From assembly GCF_014268805.2 (NCBI RefSeq), contig NZ_JABWRF020000004.1, forward strand, positions 186,001 through 250,000: a stretch of 64,000 nucleotides of DNA, read 5' to 3'. The notes under the pieces are model-generated. The model saw only the letters and a program-made list of their open reading frames with translations, did not search any database and was not told the DNA's origin. This stretch comes from Pseudomonas farsensis. GTDB taxonomy: Bacteria > Pseudomonadota > Gammaproteobacteria > Pseudomonadales > Pseudomonadaceae. The position numbers and the translations under genes are program-made. Of the stretch, positions 38,565 to 45,819 are shown in pieces (position 1 is the first letter of the stretch; every line of letters starts with the position of its first letter).

Positions 38565-40898
38565 ATGCGGGCAGCAACGCATCGAGTATGGCTGGGCCTG
38601 GCAGTGCTGGGGGTGGGCCTTGCGGTGGCCGACGAACTACCGCCACCGCCCGCCGAGAGTTCGGCCATTGCCGATGCCACGCTGTACCTGGACCTACTGG
38701 TGAACCAGGTGGGCAAGGCTGAGCTGGTGCCGGTGCAGCAGCGGGCAGGGCGCTTGTACCTGCCCAGCGAGGTGCTGCGCGAGGCCGGCGTGCGCTTGCC
38801 GGGTGACCCGCAAGGCGAGGTCGCCGTGGAAGACATTCCAGGCCTGCACGCCGACTACGACAGCCAGAACCAGCGCCTGCTGCTGCAGGTGCCACCGTCG
38901 TGGCTGCCGGACCAGCAAATCGGTGACCGCGGCCTGTACCCGGCCAGCGACAACCGCACCAGTTTTGGCGCCTTGTTCAATTACGATGCCTACCTCAACG
39001 ATACCGACGACGGCGGGACCTACCTGGCTGCCTGGAACGAACTGCGTCTGTTCGACACCTGGGGCACGTTTTCCACCACCGGGCAGTGGCGCCAGTCGTT
39101 CAATGGGCCGCACAGCGAGACGCGCCAGGGTTTTCTGCGCTACGACACCACGTTTCGCTACACCGATGAACAGCGCCTGCTCAGCTACGAGTTGGGCGAC
39201 GTGGTGACCGGCGCCTTGCCGTGGACCACCTCGGTGCGTGTGGGGGGCGTGCAATTGTCGCGCGACTTCGGCGCCCGCCCAGACCTGGTCACCTACCCCT
39301 TGCCGGCCTTTGCCGGCGAAGCGGCGGTGCCAACCTCGCTGGATCTGTTCATCAATGGCTACAAAAGCAGTACCACCGAGCTGCAGCCAGGCCCCTACAC
39401 GCTAACCAACGTGCCGTTCATCAATGGCGCGGGTGAGGCCGTGGTCGTCACCACCGACGCCCTGGGCCGGCAGGTCTCAACGACCTTGCCGTTCTACGTC
39501 ACCAGCAGCTTGCTGGCCAAGGGTTTGTCCGACTTCTCGATGGCCGCAGGCAGCCTGCGCCGTGATTACGCCGTGCGCGACTTTGCCTATGGCCCAGGGG
39601 TGGCGACTGCCAGCTTGCGCCATGGCCTGTCGGACTACTTCACTGTCGAAACCCATGCCGAGACGTCCGAGTCGCTGGCGCTCGGCGGCGTGGGTGGCAA
39701 TCTGCGCGTCGGTACCTTTGGCGTGCTCAATGCTGCAGTGGCGCAAAGCCGCTTCGCCGGGGAGAGCGGCCAACAGGTGGCGCTTGGCTACCAGTACAAC
39801 AGCCGGCGCCTTGGCTTCAATTACCAGCGCATCGAGCGCCGTGGCGAATACGCCGATCTGTCGCTGGTCGACAGCCCCTACACGCGCCTGAGCCGGCGCA
39901 GCGAGCAGGCTACCGTGAGCGTGAACCTGGACCGCTACGGCAGCCTGGGTGCGGGCTTCTTCGATATTCGCGCTGGCGACGGCTCGCGCACCCGGTTGCT
40001 GAACCTGAGCTGGAGCAAGCCCCTGTGGGGCAACAGCAGCCTGTACCTGTCGGCCAACCGCGATATCGGCGACAGCCAGTGGGCGGTGCAGGCCCAGGTG
40101 GTGGTGCCGTTCGATCTGCGCGGCACGCTCTCGTTCAGCGCCGAGCGCAGCAAGGACGGCCAGGACCTGCAGCGCGTCAACTACAGCCGCGCGGTGCCGG
40201 TTGGGGGTGGTGTCGGCTACAACCTGGGCTACGCCAGCGGCGGCAGCAGCGGTGCCTATCGTCAGGCCGACCTGACGTGGCGGCTGCAGTCGGTGCAGTT
40301 GCAGGCCGGGCTGTACGGCAGTAGCGAGCAGATGACGCGCTGGGCCGATGTCAGCGGCTCGTTGGTCCTGATGGATGCCGGAGTGTTCGCCGCCAACCGC
40401 ATCGATGATGCCTTTGTGGTAGTCAGCACAGCAGGCTACGCCGATGTGCCGGTGCGCTACGAAAACCAGCTGGTTGGCCGTACCGACCGTAACGGGCACC
40501 TGCTGGTGCCGTACAGCAGCGGCTATTACCGAGGCAAATACGAGATCGACCCCATGGACCTGCCGGCCGATGTGCTGGCGCCGCAGGTTGAGCAGCGCGT
40601 GGCCGTGCGCCGCAACAGCGGTTACCTGCTGGAATTCCCGCTCAAGCGGGTGTTGGCGGCGAGCCTGGTACTGGTGGATGGCAAGCAGCAGGAACTCAAG
40701 CTGGGCAGCCGGGTGCTGCATCAGGAGAGTGGCAGCGAGGCGGTGGTGGGCTGGGACGGGCTGGTGTATCTGGAAAACCTGGCGCCAGACAACCATCTGC
40801 GGGTGGACAAGGCGGACGGTGGGCAGTGCACGGTGGCCTTCAGGTTGCCTGAAGGGCAGGGCCCGATCCCGCTGATCGGCCCGCTGGTGTGCCAGTGA
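38565..40898 (+). CDS. csuD: outer-membrane usher (CsuD/CupE5 type)
   Basis: About 777 residues from ATG 38565 (MRAATHRVWLGLAVLGVG, a signal peptide). In-frame starts at 38556 (GTG) and 38508 are possible. The order is an N-terminal periplasmic domain, a 24-strand beta-barrel with a middle plug, and a C-terminal domain ending in a cysteine (PLVCQ). Typical usher segments include FINGYKSSTTELQPGPYTLT and GADQ-like strands. It assembles and exports the pilus. The best ribosome-binding site (AGGGAGG at 38524) points to an out-of-frame ATG at 38539 that encodes only six codons. The stop overlaps the next start (TGATG). Confidence 0.9.
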   Translation: MRAATHRVWLGLAVLGVGLAVADELPPPPAESSAIADATLYLDLLVNQVGKAELVPVQQRAGRLYLPSEVLREAGVRLPGDPQGEVAVEDIPGLHADYDSQNQRLLLQVPPSWLPDQQIGDRGLYPASDNRTSFGALFNYDAYLNDTDDGGTYLAAWNELRLFDTWGTFSTTGQWRQSFNGPHSETRQGFLRYDTTFRYTDEQRLLSYELGDVVTGALPWTTSVRVGGVQLSRDFGARPDLVTYPLPAFAGEAAVPTSLDLFINGYKSSTTELQPGPYTLTNVPFINGAGEAVVVTTDALGRQVSTTLPFYVTSSLLAKGLSDFSMAAGSLRRDYAVRDFAYGPGVATASLRHGLSDYFTVETHAETSESLALGGVGGNLRVGTFGVLNAAVAQSRFAGESGQQVALGYQYNSRRLGFNYQRIERRGEYADLSLVDSPYTRLSRRSEQATVSVNLDRYGSLGAGFFDIRAGDGSRTRLLNLSWSKPLWGNSSLYLSANRDIGDSQWAVQAQVVVPFDLRGTLSFSAERSKDGQDLQRVNYSRAVPVGGGVGYNLGYASGGSSGAYRQADLTWRLQSVQLQAGLYGSSEQMTRWADVSGSLVLMDAGVFAANRIDDAFVVVSTAGYADVPVRYENQLVGRTDRNGHLLVPYSSGYYRGKYEIDPMDLPADVLAPQVEQRVAVRRNSGYLLEFPLKRVLAASLVLVDGKQQELKLGSRVLHQESGSEAVVGWDGLVYLENLAPDNHLRVDKADGGQCTVAFRLPEGQGPIPLIGPLVCQ

Positions 40899-41860
40899 TG
40901 CGGCGCCTCGGGCTGGCCTTGCTGGCAGTGCTGTTGCCGGCGCCCGCGTGGGCCGCGTGCTCTGTGGTCAGCACCGCTGCGGCGGGGTTCGGCACCGTCA
41001 ACTCAACCTTGGTGCGCACCACTGTGCAGAGCGCCTCAACCCCCAACGCCGGGCTGCGCTGCACCGGTTCGCTGCTGTCGCTGCTGGTCAGTACCGACCA
41101 CATCTACGTCACCATCACCTCCACCAGCAGCGGGCTGGTGGCGCCGACGGGGGATGTCATCCCTTATACGATCTATGCCGACAGTGCGGCCAGCTACGCC
41201 ATCACCCGCGGCACGCAGTTTGATCTGGCCCGCAATGGCGTGGCCGATGCGCTGGGTTTGCTCAGCGGCAACACGCCCAAGACCGCACCGTTGTATCTGA
41301 AGACGGTTATCGGCGCCAATGTCGCGGCGGGGGTTTATACCGAGACGCTGAACGTGGCTTGGGCGTGGAATTATTGCTCTGGCATTGGCCTTGGCAACGT
41401 TTGCCTTGGGCGGGATGTCGGGTCTGGCAACCAGACCGTCAGTGTCAGCCTGACCGTGAGTAACGACTGCCAGATCACCACCCCGAACATCAGCTTTGGC
41501 AGTGCGCCGGTGGTGGCCGGGTTCACTACGGTGAACCAGAGCTTGAGCCTGTCGTGCACCAAGGGCAGTGCCTACACCGTAGGCCTGAACGATGGGCAGA
41601 ACGCTTTGGGTGGGCGGCGGCGGATGAAATCCGCCGCTGGCAATTACCTGGCCTACGACATTTTCAAGAGCGGCGGCACTACGCGCTGGGGCTCGGTTTC
41701 GGCGGCCCGGCGTGCAAGCAGCGATGCCGATGTAAACCCTGGCAACGGTAGTGGCATCGGTGCGCAGGTGTTCAATTACAACGCCCGAATTTACACCGAC
41801 CAGCCCACTCCGCCGGCTGGCAGCTACCTCGACAATGTAGTGCTGGATGTGACGTTTTAA
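40898..41860 (+). CDS. csuE: two-domain SCPU tip adhesin (CsuE/CupE6 type)
   Basis: 320 residues. Signal peptide MRRLGLALLAVLLPAPAWAA. Two SCPU domains in tandem: the first (from ACSVVSTAAAGFGTVN) and the second (from VSNDCQITTPNISFGSAP, ending YLDNVVLDVTF). The doubled length and last position in the operon are the marks of the pilus tip subunit, which binds surfaces through hydrophobic loops in CsuE. Start overlaps the usher stop by one base. Confidence 0.9.
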   Translation: MRRLGLALLAVLLPAPAWAACSVVSTAAAGFGTVNSTLVRTTVQSASTPNAGLRCTGSLLSLLVSTDHIYVTITSTSSGLVAPTGDVIPYTIYADSAASYAITRGTQFDLARNGVADALGLLSGNTPKTAPLYLKTVIGANVAAGVYTETLNVAWAWNYCSGIGLGNVCLGRDVGSGNQTVSVSLTVSNDCQITTPNISFGSAPVVAGFTTVNQSLSLSCTKGSAYTVGLNDGQNALGGRRRMKSAAGNYLAYDIFKSGGTTRWGSVSAARRASSDADVNPGNGSGIGAQVFNYNARIYTDQPTPPAGSYLDNVVLDVTF

Positions 41861-41947
41861 GCGATCGCCCAGCCCTTTGGGTTGCGCTATCGCGCAAAGA
41901 ATTGGAGCTTGGGAGATTCTATGGTTTCAGGTAATTCGCTTTGACTG

Positions 41948-42064
41948 TGTAGGAGCGGCCTTGTGTCGCGAAAGGGTCGCAAAGCGGCCCAGGCGATATC
42001 AAGTTGAAGCACAGATTTTGGGGGCGCTTCGCACCCCTTTCGCGACACAAGGCCGCTCCTACAG
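41948..42064. repeat. REP pair after the pilus operon
   Basis: Facing TGTAGGAGCGGCCTTGTGTC heads with CGCGAAAGGG extensions on both sides. Just upstream, 41870-41930 carries a separate element (GGGAGATTCTATGGTTT) shared with the gap at 15.5 kb. Confidence 0.88.
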
Positions 42065-42130
42065 AAACCGCGTCCAGGCGCGGTATTGATGCCAGGCGAG
42101 GGCCAGGCCAGCCTGTAGAACAAGTGGCTG

Positions 42131-43279
42131 CTAGCGCAGGTCGTCGACCATCTTGAGCAGCGTTTCAAGCACCGCCCCGGCCAGCGCCTTCGCGCGTGCG
42201 CCCGACCACTGTGCTACCGGCTCCGGCGCATCGTCATGGTCCTTGAACGGCATTTCCAGCGTCAGCGACAGGCAATCATAGGCCTGGCCCACGGCATTGC
42301 AGGCAAGGGTCATGTTGGCCTGGCCGGGCGCGTCGCGGGTGTAGCCGTGGGTGGTCTGGAAATCTGCGGTCAAGCTGCTCAACGTAGTGCGGAACTGCTC
42401 TTCCAACCTGGCGATACGCGGGGTATAGCCAGGGTTGCCTTCGCAGGCCGCGGTGAATACATGGGGTATTTCTTCATCGCCATGGGCATCGACAAAGGCG
42501 TCCACACCGTACAAGTTCATCTGGCTTTGGGCGAAGAACACCTCGGGGCTTTGCTCAAGGCTGGCGTTCTGCCAGGCGCGATTGAGGTCCTGGCCCTTGA
42601 AGTTGGTGCGCAGGTGGCCGAGGAACGCGCCGTCGGGGTTCATGTTGGGAATCAGGTAGAGGTCGGCCTTGGCCAGCAGTTGCGCAATGGCCGGGTCGTT
42701 GGCCTGCAAACGGTCGATAACCCCTTCGATGAACCATTCGGCCATATGTTCGCCGGGGTGCTGCTGGGCGATGATCCACAGCTTGCGCTTGCCGGCACCG
42801 CCATCGCCTGCCCGCAGCAGCGGGATGTCCCGGCCTTGCACGCTGCGGCCGTTGGCTAGCACTTCGACGCCGGGGATTTGCCGGGCGCGTTCGATCAACT
42901 GGTTGTGGCGTGCGCGGGAGTAAGGCTCGAAATAGGCGAACCAGATAGTGTCGTGTTCGGCCTCGACTTCGAAGCTGAGCGCCTTGCCGTCGTACTGGCT
43001 GGGCACACGAAACCAGGTTTTCTGGTCGTAGGAGGCCGCCGCGTTGTAACCCGTCCAGGCGTTTTTGTACGAGGAGGCATGGGCGTTGTCGAGGCTGAAG
43101 CGATGCGTTTGCCCCACGATCAGGCCGCTGACCTTGAAGTGGAACCACTGGAAATGGCCGCTGTGGGTGTCCGGGCGGATATGCAGGTGCACCTGGGCGG
43201 GGTTGCTGGCATCTACCACATGGATATTGCCGGCATCGAACTCACAGTCGATGTGCAGTGGGGACAGCGTCACGGTCAT
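42131..43279 (-). CDS. M14-family zinc carboxypeptidase (AGBL/CCP-like)
   Basis: 382 residues from ATG 43279 (AGGAG 8 nt ahead). An N-terminal beta-domain of about 120 residues precedes the peptidase domain. Zinc ligands: HPGEHMAEW (HxxE) and the later His in VDAHGDEE; substrate Arg/Asn region LRTNFKGQDLNRAW; catalytic Glu in LTLEMPFKDHDD. The N-domain plus motifs match cytosolic carboxypeptidases that remove C-terminal residues such as glutamate from proteins. The bacterial substrate is unknown. No signal peptide. Confidence 0.88.
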   Translation of the reverse strand: MTVTLSPLHIDCEFDAGNIHVVDASNPAQVHLHIRPDTHSGHFQWFHFKVSGLIVGQTHRFSLDNAHASSYKNAWTGYNAAASYDQKTWFRVPSQYDGKALSFEVEAEHDTIWFAYFEPYSRARHNQLIERARQIPGVEVLANGRSVQGRDIPLLRAGDGGAGKRKLWIIAQQHPGEHMAEWFIEGVIDRLQANDPAIAQLLAKADLYLIPNMNPDGAFLGHLRTNFKGQDLNRAWQNASLEQSPEVFFAQSQMNLYGVDAFVDAHGDEEIPHVFTAACEGNPGYTPRIARLEEQFRTTLSSLTADFQTTHGYTRDAPGQANMTLACNAVGQAYDCLSLTLEMPFKDHDDAPEPVAQWSGARAKALAGAVLETLLKMVDDLR

Positions 43280-43435
43280 TGCCAGGCTCCTGTCTTGGCG
43301 TTGTTGTGCGGTTACTCTACACCGCAACGCTGGCGACAGGGCGCGTGAAATTTCCTTCAAATAAGTCGGACTGTTCTGTGAGCTGACCAGCTTCTAACCG
43401 TGGCGTATTGGCTCAAGGGCAGGCAGGCGTTTTGG

Positions 43436-43948
43436 TCAGGCCCACAAACCCAGTGCTGCCAAGGCCGCTAGCCCTAGCGCAATGGTCACCGAGCAGCCGC
43501 CCAGCGACAGTGCCGCCCGGCCCTGGCGATACCAGCCATCCTGCCCGAGCAGCCGGGCCGGTGCCTGCAGGCTGCGCCAGCGCAGTTCGGTCTGGTGGAA
43601 GGCGTGCAGATGCTCGGGGGCTGCATCCAGCCAGCGGCGAAAATCGATACGTTCGCTGGCCGTCACTTCCGGGCTTTGCAGGCGCACGTACCATTGGATC
43701 GCCACACTGGCCAACGCGTCGCCCGGCTCGCGGGTGGTCTGCAGGGCCTGGTTCAGATGGCGCTCGATGGCCAGCAACGGCAAGCCCAGGCGCGCGGCAA
43801 TCTCGGCGAAGGGCAATTGGTCGAGACGGTTGAGCAGAAAGACTTGCTGCACCCGCCGCGGCAGGCGCTTGAGTGCATGTAGCAGGGAGTCGGCAGGCTG
43901 GTCGGCGGTGCGCGGGTGTTGCTGTAGAGGCAACAGCAGACGGCTCAT
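43436..43948 (-). CDS. sigma region-4 / FecR N-domain chimera with C-terminal TM helix
   Basis: 170 residues, with a strong AAGGAG site. Residues about 20-75 (LLHALKRLPRRVQQVFLLNR ... EIAARLGLPLLAIERHL) match region 4 of FecI-type ECF sigma factors. Residues about 80-130 (IQWYVRLQSPEVTASERIDF ... WLDAAPEHLHAFHQTELRWR) match DUF4880, the cytoplasmic N-domain of FecR-type anti-sigma regulators. The last 20 residues are a hydrophobic helix. Sigma region 2 and the periplasmic FecR domain are both absent, and I see no remnants of them on either side. A Fur box lies 71 bp upstream, and PrrF is encoded just beyond. Function unknown; iron-regulated and membrane-tethered by inference. Confidence 0.75.
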   Translation of the reverse strand: MSRLLLPLQQHPRTADQPADSLLHALKRLPRRVQQVFLLNRLDQLPFAEIAARLGLPLLAIERHLNQALQTTREPGDALASVAIQWYVRLQSPEVTASERIDFRRWLDAAPEHLHAFHQTELRWRSLQAPARLLGQDGWYRQGRAALSLGGCSVTIALGLAALAALGLWA

Positions 43949-44018
43949 GGACAGCTCCTTGCTCAGGGAATGGAGGGAGGGGCGCGTCTTCCGTGACGCC
44001 GAACCAGCTTAATCGCAA

Positions 44019-44033
44019 TGAGATTGATTCTCA
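44019..44033. promoter_or_regulatory. Fur box ahead of the sigma4-FecR chimera
   Basis: TGAGATTGATTCTCA fits the 7-1-7 Fur pattern TGATAATnATTATCA at 11 of 14 positions by my alignment. It lies 71 bp before the start at 43948, where a promoter would be. Confidence 0.65.
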
Positions 44034-44130
44034 AGTGCTGATTCGGCAAAGATTTGTAATGAGCGTTCACGCACTGAAACACTTTTGCTATGATCGCCGC
44101 CATTAAACGATCTTCATTAGCCTGAAGAGC

Positions 44131-44160
44131 AAAAAAAATGACCCGGCAAAAAGCCGGGTC
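44131..44160 (-). terminator. PrrF terminator
   Basis: Minus-strand stem GACCCGGC, loop TTTTT, GCCGGGTC, then TTTTTTTT; perfect 8-bp stem plus flanking A-T pairs. Confidence 0.93.
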
Positions 44161-44248
44161 AAAAACCGTGATTAGCCTGATGAGGAGATAATCTGAGAGT
44201 CCGACCTGAGGACTTGCAGGTTATCCAGCGGGTCTCGCGACCAGCTGA
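44131..44248 (-). ncRNA. prrF: PrrF-type iron-responsive small RNA
   Basis: About 118 nt on the minus strand. The 5' hairpin reads CAGCTGGTCGCGAGACC, the single-stranded core contains CTCAGATTATCTCCTCATCA then GGCTAATCACGG, and the 3' end is a terminator GACCCGGC/GCCGGGTC followed by eight Ts. This layout and sequence match PrrF RNAs of Pseudomonas, Fur-repressed RNAs that, with Hfq, silence iron-rich proteins (SodB, aconitases, succinate dehydrogenase). A near-perfect Fur box overlaps the promoter. The 5' end is placed within a few bases from homology. P. putida-group strains usually have two unlinked copies; only one is in this window. Confidence 0.92.
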
Positions 44249-44254
44249 GTGCAA

Positions 44255-44269
44255 TAATAATCGTTATCA
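44255..44269. promoter_or_regulatory. Fur box of prrF
   Basis: TAATAATCGTTATCA fits the 7-1-7 Fur pattern at 12 of 14 positions. It lies directly upstream of the PrrF 5' end and overlaps its -10 region, as expected for iron-dependent repression. From 44270 to 44388 nothing further is recognised, apart from a TACCG..CGGTA hairpin at about 44290-44306. Confidence 0.85.
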
Positions 44270-44388
44270 TTTGCCAGTCAAATGATTTTTACCGTACTCG
44301 GTAAAAAAAACGTACCGACGCACGCCTCATCCCTGCCAGCGGGGGATAGCACCAGCCCTGGGCATCACGTCCTGCTTCCTTCCTGCAT

Positions 44389-44697
44389 TCAATCCTGTTC
44401 CATGGCGTGGCGCTGCTCCAGCAGAGCGCGGGCCATGTTGGTCATGTGCATCAACGCAAAAACCACCTCACGCGTCGTGCCCTGCTGATGGGCTGCGGTT
44501 TCCTGCGCGGTGGCCGCAGCGCAGCGCAGCAGCTCCAGGGCATGTTCCATGGCCTGCTCGCGGCTCACCCCGTCACGCAAGGTCCACAGCGAACGCTCAA
44601 GGTCGGGTGTGGCGGTGGGCGGGTTGAGGTAGTAGTCGAGGGCTCGGCGGGCGGCCTCGCTGTCGAGTTCTGTATCCGTTTTTTTCGGGCTGTTCAT
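44389..44697 (-). CDS. DUF6124 family protein
   Basis: 102 residues from MNSPKKTDTELD; an upstream in-frame start would extend it by seven residues. A helical, soluble protein with SEAARRALDYYLNPP, a conserved start of this small Pseudomonas-specific family (DUF6124, formerly DUF3077). Function unknown. Members are numerous in each genome. It diverges from the S24-type regulator gene, sharing a short promoter region. Confidence 0.78.
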   Translation of the reverse strand: MNSPKKTDTELDSEAARRALDYYLNPPTATPDLERSLWTLRDGVSREQAMEHALELLRCAAATAQETAAHQQGTTREVVFALMHMTNMARALLEQRHAMEQD

Positions 44698-44752
44698 CCT
44701 GATTACCTGAGAGTCCAAGCGGGAAAGGGTGTTCGGCGAGTTTAATACCTTG

Positions 44753-44780
44753 AGTATTTTTAGTAGATTACTGAAATACT
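44753..44780. promoter_or_regulatory. nested dyad ahead of the S24-like regulator, probable operator
   Basis: AGTATTT (44753-44759) and AAATACT (44774-44780) are perfect inverted arms. Inside them AGTA/TACT (44762-44772) shares practically the same centre. It sits in the AT-rich 88-bp gap between two divergent genes, where an autoregulatory repressor would bind. Confidence 0.6.
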
Positions 44781-44785
44781 ACTTT

Positions 44786-45493
44786 ATGTGTATTGAGCGT
44801 GAGGTGGCAGCCCGTATTGTGCCTGCGATGAATATGGACAAATGGATCGCACTCATCCGAGACCGGATCGAGGAGCTGGATATCTCCCAGGAGCAGCTAG
44901 CCGAACGCGTTGGGGTTTCCCAGGGCAGCATTGGCCATTGGCTGCGTAAGCGCCGGCAACCGCGGGTCGAATCGATGAACCGGGTGTTCGTCGAATTGGG
45001 CATGCCGCATTACCAGGTCTGCATGCAGTTGCGTGTGCAGGGCCAGGTGGGCGAGGAGCGCGCCCGGTACGTGGTGGACGAAGACGAAAGCGTCGATGAT
45101 GCCCAGGCTCAATACTTTGTGTGCTTCCGCTACCCGCTGCGCCAGTGGGTGGCGTTGGGCGAGCCTGAGGCAGAGGCACAGGTGTTCGAGCAGACGGACT
45201 ATCTGGCCCAGGGCAAGGCGTTCTGGTTGACGGTGGAGAACGACAGCATGAACGCCGCCCACGGCACCAGCGTGCCCCAGGGGGTGCGCATTCTGGTCGA
45301 CGACGGCCTGCCTGCCGAGCCTGGCAAGTTGGTGATTGCCCGGTTGCCTGGCAAGAGTGCGATCTTCAGGCAGCTGGTCGAGGAGGGTGGGCAGCGTTAT
45401 CTGAAGGCACTAAACACAAGCTACCCGACGTTGTTGTGCGAGGACGGGTGCGAATTTCTTGGGGTGGTGGTGCGGATGCAGGGGGCTTTGTAG
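44786..45493 (+). CDS. HTH regulator with S24 (LexA/CI-like) domain, probably not self-cleaving
   Basis: 235 residues if started at MCIEREV (44786); ATGs at 44828 (MNMDKW) and 44834 are equally plausible, and none has a clear ribosome-binding site. The N-terminal XRE helix-turn-helix is DISQEQLAERVGVSQGSIGHWL. The C-terminal half has the S24 fold, with the serine motif ENDSMNA. The lysine normally found in the t-vKrl segment is arginine here (SAIFRQL), and no Ala-Gly cleavage site is seen before the serine. It therefore resembles phage-type repressors that lost autoproteolysis. Neighbouring genes are not phage genes. Confidence 0.82.
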   Translation: MCIEREVAARIVPAMNMDKWIALIRDRIEELDISQEQLAERVGVSQGSIGHWLRKRRQPRVESMNRVFVELGMPHYQVCMQLRVQGQVGEERARYVVDEDESVDDAQAQYFVCFRYPLRQWVALGEPEAEAQVFEQTDYLAQGKAFWLTVENDSMNAAHGTSVPQGVRILVDDGLPAEPGKLVIARLPGKSAIFRQLVEEGGQRYLKALNTSYPTLLCEDGCEFLGVVVRMQGAL

Positions 45494-45819
45494 CTGGGGC
45501 TACACCAACCCCTTCTTTCAAGGGGGGCGCGAGAGGGCTGGCAGGTGCTCGCGGGCAGGTTTCCAGCGCCTACAAGATCGAGCGCCGCCCGCGCGGCGCA
45601 TCGCGGGACAAGCCCGCTCGCCACAACTCTCTATCATTTCCCACAGCATTGGGTCCAACCAGCAATGTTGCGGTTGAGCACGGTCTCTGTGGGAGCTGGC
45701 GATAGCCTGCGATGCGCCGCGCGGGCGGCGCTCGATCTTGTAGGCGCTGAAAGGCTTCCGGCAAACACTTGGCAGCCCTGACTCGATCACCTCGATGCCC
45801 CCGCAGGTCGCCTGTCCCC
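45494..45819. repeat. repeat-filled gap between S24 regulator and liuD
   Basis: No gene is seen in these 326 bp. A 41-bp inverted repeat (see 45564-45749) encloses copies of two other repeat families. The flanks carry a CCCCTTCTTTCAAGGGG hairpin near 45510. Confidence 0.75.
45564..45749. repeat. composite repeat island with perfect 41-bp inverted arms
   Basis: The left arm 45564-45604 (begins CAGCGCCTACAAGATCGAGC) and right arm 45709-45749 are perfect reverse complements. The 104-bp interior contains GGGACAAGCCCGCTCGCCAC and GGGAGCTGGCGATAGCC family members. The interior with part of the arms is about 93% identical, in inverse orientation, to 15285-15400. Confidence 0.9.

Noticed and set aside
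43436-43948. Normal FecI-type sigma factor gene
   Set aside because: Region 2 is absent, and the C-terminal half is FecR-like with a membrane helix.
44786-45493. Prophage repressor marking an integrated phage
   Set aside because: No integrase, structural or lysis genes and no att-like repeats around it; the neighbours are host genes.
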